Source: Tenggerimyces flavus
GTDB lineage: Bacteria > Actinomycetota > Actinomycetes > Propionibacteriales > Actinopolymorphaceae
Direction of reading: 5' to 3'
DNA: 64,000 nt
Assembly (NCBI RefSeq): GCF_016907715.1
Contig: NZ_JAFBCM010000001.1
Coordinates: 1,984,001-2,048,000, forward strand
This document shows positions 59,793 through 64,000 of the stretch, in pieces (positions within the stretch are counted from its first letter, which is position 1; every line of letters starts with the position of its first letter). The position numbers and the translations under genes were made by a program. Below the pieces are notes generated by a model. The model was not told the origin of the DNA, ran no database searches, and saw only the letters and a list, made by a program, of their open reading frames with translations.

Positions 59793-62084
59793 TCAGTCCA
59801 CCGGTGCCGCACCGGTGATCCGGTGCAGGGCGAACGTTCGAGGCGACCCGGCGGCATGGTCGAAGGCCGTCAGCTGCCCGCCGTCGATCCGCACCGGGTC
59901 CACGATCCGGTCCGAAGCCCCGCCGTGCTGGTCCACGTACCCCATCCACACCGAGAATCCGCCAGCCACCGCGGCCTTCAACACCTCCACAGCCTCCGTC
60001 GAGGCCGTACGAGGCATCCGCCCGATCACCGCCCCCTCGGGCCGCGCCGACCGGGCCCTGTCCCCAGCGCGCAACGCACGCACAGCGGCGACGAAGACGG
60101 CGGGATCCGGCGGGGTGACGCCGGTACGAGGCCGCCGCTCCGGAGCACGCCCCGAACGAGGCGCCGACAGCAACAACGCACCGTCCGGCGTCTCCGGCAC
60201 CGGCGCATAGCCCAACGCCCGCAGGTCGTCCACCACGACCTTCACCGGCTGCTGCGAGATGAGAACGGTCGGCGCCAGTCGCCGGAGTCGCAGCGGCGCC
60301 GTTCGCCTGTCGGCCACCAACGTCGACAGCAACGTCTCGTCATCGCACCGCAGGTAGCAAGAAGCCGTACCCACCCGCAGATGCCCGTGCCGCCGCGCCA
60401 CGTCGTCGATGAGGTAGGTCAACGGCTGCGGCACGGGCGTCGTCGAGTGCAGCGCCAACAGCTCGTGCAGGTCCGAGGCCGACCGCCCCGTGTCCAACGC
60501 CCGCCGCACCGACTCGGGCGTGAACCGGTAGACAGTCGCCCCGCCATGCGACTCCGCGTCGGCGAGTTCTGCCAACGAGCGTGCGAGATCCGGCCGCAAC
60601 GGCCCCGGCGCGACCGCCGTCAGGTCGGCCTGCAGGAGCACGTGGTCGACCGGCTCGGGCAGCAACGGAGCCAGGGCGCGAGCCACATCGCCAGCAGCGG
60701 CCAGCGCGCGGCCATGAGCGCTCAACGACGACAATCCCGTCACACCGAGCAGAGCAGCCTCGGCCAACGTCCAGCGGACGAGGTCCTCCACGAACGGGTT
60801 CGTCCGCCGCGGCCGCCGCCACCGCACCGCCGCGAGCACCGTCTCCGGCGTCAACCCCGTCCCCGGCGTGGCAGAAGCCAACGTGTCAAGTACGAGTTGA
60901 CGCAGCTCCGGCGCTACCTTCCGATCCAGCTCCGGCGATAACACCGAGCGCAGCCGATCGCGTTCGTCCCGGCTTCCCGCCAGCGCCGCCACCCGCGTCG
61001 ACCCGAACCAGGCCGCGGCCAGAACGGCCCACCGCCGCGAAGGATCCTGCACCAACCACGCGTCGTACGCGGGAGTCGGCAGCCACGTCTCGTCCTCCGT
61101 CGGCCCGACCAGCCCCGCCGCGTACGCGCACTCGAGCAGCAGCGCCGCCTCGGTCTCCTCGGCGCCGATCCGCGAAGCGGCCCGCCGCAGGTCGCGAACG
61201 CCCAGCCCGCCGGCCTTCAACACCGCGGGCGGCGCGGCACCCCAGTCGTCCAACAGCGCCTCGACCCGGCGGACCACCTCGAGCGTCGTCCCGGCGGCCG
61301 TACGGGAGATCAGAGCTGGATCCCGCGTCGTTCCCTCGAGCGGCGGCGGCACCAGCTCCGCGGCCGGTGAGATCTGCCCGCCCCGCAGATGCAGCGCGAC
61401 CTCGCGCGGCAGGATCACCGTTCGCCCGTCGATCGCCGCCAGCAGCCCGCGGGCGAGCAGCGCCTCGACCGGGTTGCGTGCGGTCTCGACCGTGAGCTCG
61501 CGATCGGCCCGCGCGAGCTCGGCGACCGGAGGGCCGACGGCCATCCGTTCGGCGATCTGCCGCGCCTCCGGCCCAGCCTCGTCGAGCAGTCCTTCGATCA
61601 CGGCGCCATCGGCCAGCTTCTCTGCCAACGCGAGCCGTGCCGGCCCGGCCGAAGCGAGCGCGACCGCGGCGGGCGGCCCGAGCCCGGCCGGGTACGGCCC
61701 GAAGATCTCCGCCAACACCGGCGGCACCGCCAGGTCGGAGTCCGGCCCGTACGCCAGGGCGAGCGAACGCAACGACGCGAGCAACGCCCGTACCTGCACT
61801 CCCGTCGTCCCCATCAGCGCGTCGAGCGACGCGACCGAGGTGGGCTCTCGCCGCCCGGTGAGCAGGACCAGCGCGAGCACGGCGGTCAGCGCACGCCGGT
61901 CCAGCCGGTCGAGAACGCGCACCACCGAGCTGCGCGTGACAGCACGCGCCGCGACCTGGTCGAGGTCGGGCGGCAACGGCGTCACCAGGTCCGGGCGGGC
62001 CTGGAACACGGCCACGAGCTCCTCGTCGGAGAGCGCGCGCAACGTGTCGGCCAGGCTGGCCGGCCGCGGTGGGGAGGGAGGCAT
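59793..62084 (-). CDS. Helicase-associated protein (XPB companion type)
   Basis: 763 aa, mainly helical repeats. The N-terminus has SLADTLRALSDEELVAVFQARPDLVTPLPPDLDQVAARAV. A middle winged-helix-like region carries EPVDHVLLQADLTAVAPGPL and TVYRFTPESVRRALDTGRSASDLHELL. The C-terminus reads AVAGGFSVWMGYVDQHGGASDRIVDP and LTAFDHAAGSPRTFALHRITGA, a WYL-like module. Actinobacterial proteins of this kind are annotated 'helicase C-terminal/XPB domain' and are usually found near the XPB helicase gene; here that gene is about 6 kb away. No ATPase motif is present. Confidence 0.8.
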   Translation of the reverse strand: MPPSPPRPASLADTLRALSDEELVAVFQARPDLVTPLPPDLDQVAARAVTRSSVVRVLDRLDRRALTAVLALVLLTGRREPTSVASLDALMGTTGVQVRALLASLRSLALAYGPDSDLAVPPVLAEIFGPYPAGLGPPAAVALASAGPARLALAEKLADGAVIEGLLDEAGPEARQIAERMAVGPPVAELARADRELTVETARNPVEALLARGLLAAIDGRTVILPREVALHLRGGQISPAAELVPPPLEGTTRDPALISRTAAGTTLEVVRRVEALLDDWGAAPPAVLKAGGLGVRDLRRAASRIGAEETEAALLLECAYAAGLVGPTEDETWLPTPAYDAWLVQDPSRRWAVLAAAWFGSTRVAALAGSRDERDRLRSVLSPELDRKVAPELRQLVLDTLASATPGTGLTPETVLAAVRWRRPRRTNPFVEDLVRWTLAEAALLGVTGLSSLSAHGRALAAAGDVARALAPLLPEPVDHVLLQADLTAVAPGPLRPDLARSLAELADAESHGGATVYRFTPESVRRALDTGRSASDLHELLALHSTTPVPQPLTYLIDDVARRHGHLRVGTASCYLRCDDETLLSTLVADRRTAPLRLRRLAPTVLISQQPVKVVVDDLRALGYAPVPETPDGALLLSAPRSGRAPERRPRTGVTPPDPAVFVAAVRALRAGDRARSARPEGAVIGRMPRTASTEAVEVLKAAVAGGFSVWMGYVDQHGGASDRIVDPVRIDGGQLTAFDHAAGSPRTFALHRITGAAPVD

Positions 62085-62462
62085 CCCCTCAACGGTAGAG
62101 CGCCCGGTCGACCGCTACCGCACGTGGTCGCGAGACGACCCGATCCGTCTTGCCAAGAAGGCGGACCGCGACTACCTTGAGACGAACCGGCTCGTCTCGC
62201 CACTCAGCAAGCTCACAGGGCAGTTCTGGTACCAAGCAACTGACACCAGCGGGCCAGGGCGACAGGGGAAGGGCGGGCCGGCAAGGGGAATGCGGACTAC
62301 TCCGCAATCTGTAATAGTGTGCCAAGCGCAACTGGAGGACCCCGGCGCGCCCCTGAGGGCGCTCCAGGGTCGCTCTGGGCAGTTCCCGGATGTGCCGGGA
62401 CGTCCAGCCTCGGCAGGGTTGGTACCAGCGCGAAACAGGGCACCAGAGGAGAAGGAGGGGGC
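62085..62462 (+). other. Gene-free region before the dedA operon
   Basis: 378 bases without a credible gene. A possible -10 TAATAG lies near 62310, and a GC-rich inverted segment GGCGCGCCCCTGAGGGCGCTCC at about 62343-62364 could fold in the leader. GAGAAGGAGGGGG immediately precedes the dedA start. I could not match the region to a known riboswitch. Confidence 0.35.
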
Positions 62463-63173
62463 ATGCCGATCTCCGGCACGCTGACCGAGATCCACGCGAC
62501 ACTGCTCGGGCTCTCGCCTGTGCTGGTCGCCCTGCTCGCCTGCCTCGCTGTGTCGATCGAGACCTCGTTGTTCATCGGCCTGCTGATCCCCGGGGACCTG
62601 ATGCTGCTGGTCGCAGGCACCACCGCGACCACGCCCGCGAGGCTCGTCAGCCTCGTCGCGGCGGGCATCGTGGGCTCGCTGATCGGCGAGGCCGTCGGGT
62701 ACTGGGTCGGCCACAAGTACGGCCACCGGATCCGGCGCAGCAGGCTCGGCCGCAAGGTCGGGGAGCCGCTCTGGCGGCGCACCGAAGCCTTCATGAACCG
62801 CTTCGGACCGCGCGCCATCGTGCTCGCCAGATTTATGCCGGGTATCCATGCGCTGGTCCCAGTCGTTACAGGATCCGTGCGCTATCCGTTCCGCCGCTTC
62901 ATCAGGTGGGCGTTCGTCGCGGCGGTCGGCTGGTCGATCGTCTATGTCGGCGTGGGCGCGCTGGCCGGTTCGCAGTTGCACCGGGTCCAGGGATCCCTCG
63001 GGCTGATCGGATACGTCGTACTCGCGGGGATCGCGTTGGTGGTCCTCGGTAAGAAGCTGGCAAACAAGTGGGCGCCGACGGATTTTCCTGCGACCATGCC
63101 GGGTTCGGAAGGGATAGAGATGAAAGCGCAGCCGGTGCTGGCGGCGCAGAGCCCGATGGGGGGAGACCGGTGA
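62463..63173 (+). CDS. DedA-family membrane protein
   Basis: 236 aa. The DedA signature is FIGLLIPGDLMLLVAGTTA near residue 40 and FGPRAIVLARFMPGIHALVPVVTGSVRYPFRRF (about 117-149), with the conserved Arg in ARFMPG. Five or so membrane segments surround these re-entrant motifs. DedA proteins flip or transport phospholipids such as undecaprenyl phosphate and support membrane energy. RBS GGAGGGGGC precedes the ATG. The stop overlaps the next gene's start (GTGA), so the two membrane proteins are coupled. Confidence 0.92.
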   Translation: MPISGTLTEIHATLLGLSPVLVALLACLAVSIETSLFIGLLIPGDLMLLVAGTTATTPARLVSLVAAGIVGSLIGEAVGYWVGHKYGHRIRRSRLGRKVGEPLWRRTEAFMNRFGPRAIVLARFMPGIHALVPVVTGSVRYPFRRFIRWAFVAAVGWSIVYVGVGALAGSQLHRVQGSLGLIGYVVLAGIALVVLGKKLANKWAPTDFPATMPGSEGIEMKAQPVLAAQSPMGGDR

Positions 63174-64000
63174 CCACGCTGTCGCAGTACACGCCGGTCG
63201 AACGTGCCCAGGCCGCGAACGCCAAGCCGGCCACCATCGAGCGCGAGCGCACCCAGGAAGCGCCCGAAGCGCCCGTCGTCGCAGCGCCCGAGCAGGAACG
63301 TTCGGTCAAGTTCGGCTGGAAGCTCCAGCACCTGCTGCTGCTCGTGGTCGCGGTCGGCGCGGTGAGCGTGCTCGCGTACCTGAACAGGCACCTGATCGAC
63401 CTGAACGTGTGGAAGAGCCAGCTGCACTGGGGCTGGGCGCTGCTCGCCCTGGTCGGCTCGGCGCTCACGCTGTTCGGCAACGCCTGGAACCTGATCGGCG
63501 CCAGCCCGGTCAAGCTGCGCTTCTGGCCCACGACCGGCGCCCAGACCGCGGGGACACTCGCCCGGCTGATCTCGCCGGCGGCGGTCGGTGCGGCCGCGGT
63601 AAACGTCCAGTACCTCCGCAAGGCCGGCGTCGGCAACGTCGCCTCGGTCGGCGTCGTCTCGGTGGCGCAGTCGGTGCAGCTCGTGATGGGCCTGATCCTG
63701 CTGCCGCCGATCGCGATCCTGGCTGGTCAGGACCTGTTCGAGCTCGGCGGGCTGGGCGGTCCGATCGCGATGATCGTTGGCGGCGCGGTCGTCGTGCTCG
63801 CCCTGGCCGGTGCGATCGTGCTTCGCCGTTCGCCGGTACTGCAGGCGCGCGTCAAGGTGTTCTGGAACGAGCTCACCCGCTCGATCCGCGCGATGGCGAA
63901 GAACCCGCGCAAGGCGGCACTGTCCGTGGCCGGCTCCATCGTCATCACGGTCGGCCTGGTCGGCGCGCTGTGGTCCTCAGTGCACGCGTTCGGCGGCGAG
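63170..64000 (+). CDS. Flippase/LPG-synthase-type membrane protein, N-terminal part (runs off the right edge)
   Basis: 277 codons are visible from the GTG overlapping dedA. A cytosolic acidic N-terminus of about 45 residues leads into several membrane segments (HLLLLVVAVGAVSVLAYLNR, WALLALVGSALTLFGNAWNL, GAVVVLALAGAIVL, SVAGSIVITVGLVGAL). SPAAVGAAAVNVQYLRKAG fits the UPF0104/lysylphosphatidylglycerol synthase transmembrane family. It may move or anchor a lipid-linked precursor. Its coupling to dedA supports a joint role in membrane lipid handling. Confidence 0.78.
   Translation, partial: MTTLSQYTPVERAQAANAKPATIERERTQEAPEAPVVAAPEQERSVKFGWKLQHLLLLVVAVGAVSVLAYLNRHLIDLNVWKSQLHWGWALLALVGSALTLFGNAWNLIGASPVKLRFWPTTGAQTAGTLARLISPAAVGAAAVNVQYLRKAGVGNVASVGVVSVAQSVQLVMGLILLPPIAILAGQDLFELGGLGGPIAMIVGGAVVVLALAGAIVLRRSPVLQARVKVFWNELTRSIRAMAKNPRKAALSVAGSIVITVGLVGALWSSVHAFGGE

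Overview
High-GC DNA with GTG starts, dense ATGA/GTGA gene overlaps, two trehalose-6-phosphate synthases, a DUF3263 protein, a mycothiol-type maleylpyruvate isomerase-like protein, an AfsR/BTAD regulator, a HelD-type helicase and HrcA/CIRCE control of groEL. This indicates a soil-type actinomycete chromosome, possibly near Nocardioidaceae, Kribbella or Actinopolymorpha (the family is an inference). No rRNA, tRNA, CRISPR array or large prophage was recognised.

Layout. 1-5.8 kb: a PAS sensor fragment, then a translationally coupled operon (oxidoreductase, otsA, FGGY kinase), then a fructosamine-kinase-like gene. 5.8-7.8 kb: an AbiE-like toxin-antitoxin pair with a frameshifted toxin, bracketed by 91-bp direct repeats. 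7.9-13.3 kb: amidase, DUF3263, otsB, a MITE-like element, a lysyl-oxidase-like lipoprotein and a second otsA. 13.4-18.5 kb: three anchored extracytoplasmic proteins, a frameshifted membrane protein, an Eis-type acetyltransferase and an S51 peptidase. 18.7-25.4 kb: ABC exporter with a possible leader peptide, methyltransferase, XRE regulator plus membrane protein, beta-lactamase-like protein, a SAM-I riboswitch driving thrC and a CysO-like carrier, and a cold-shock gene. 25.4-29.5 kb: secreted glycosidase, tandem CIRCE sites, groEL, a HigBA remnant and a stray copy of the groEL 3' end. 29.5-41.5 kb: membrane protein, SigE-family sigma factor with its partner, several metabolic genes, CutC/DUF4031, a BTAD-NB-ARC regulator and an FAD monooxygenase. 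41.6-55.6 kb: CHAP/FG-GAP protein, a three-gene sensor/regulator set, HelD-like helicase, DUF1906-SH3 protein, TetR/hydrolase pair, XPB helicase, CGNR regulator and methyltransferase. 55.6-59.3 kb: five tandem secreted double-SH3 paralogues. 59.4-64 kb: ClpX-type zinc-finger/HTH protein, helicase-associated protein, DedA protein and the start of a flippase-like membrane protein.

Most striking points. (1) Each of the five SH3 genes is a self-contained unit: an ECF-like promoter with invariant spacing, a stem-loop at the predicted 5' end of the transcript, a ribosome site, a signal peptide, two SH3 repeats and its own terminator. (2) A five-copy intergenic repeat family carries an ATGATCAT palindrome; three copies begin in the CTAG that holds a neighbouring TAG stop codon, and a MITE sits in a similar CTAG. 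(3) Two toxin-antitoxin loci have damaged toxins: one lies between direct repeats, the other between groEL and a partial groEL duplicate. (4) Three genes need a one-base frame correction, so sequencing error must be weighed against real decay.
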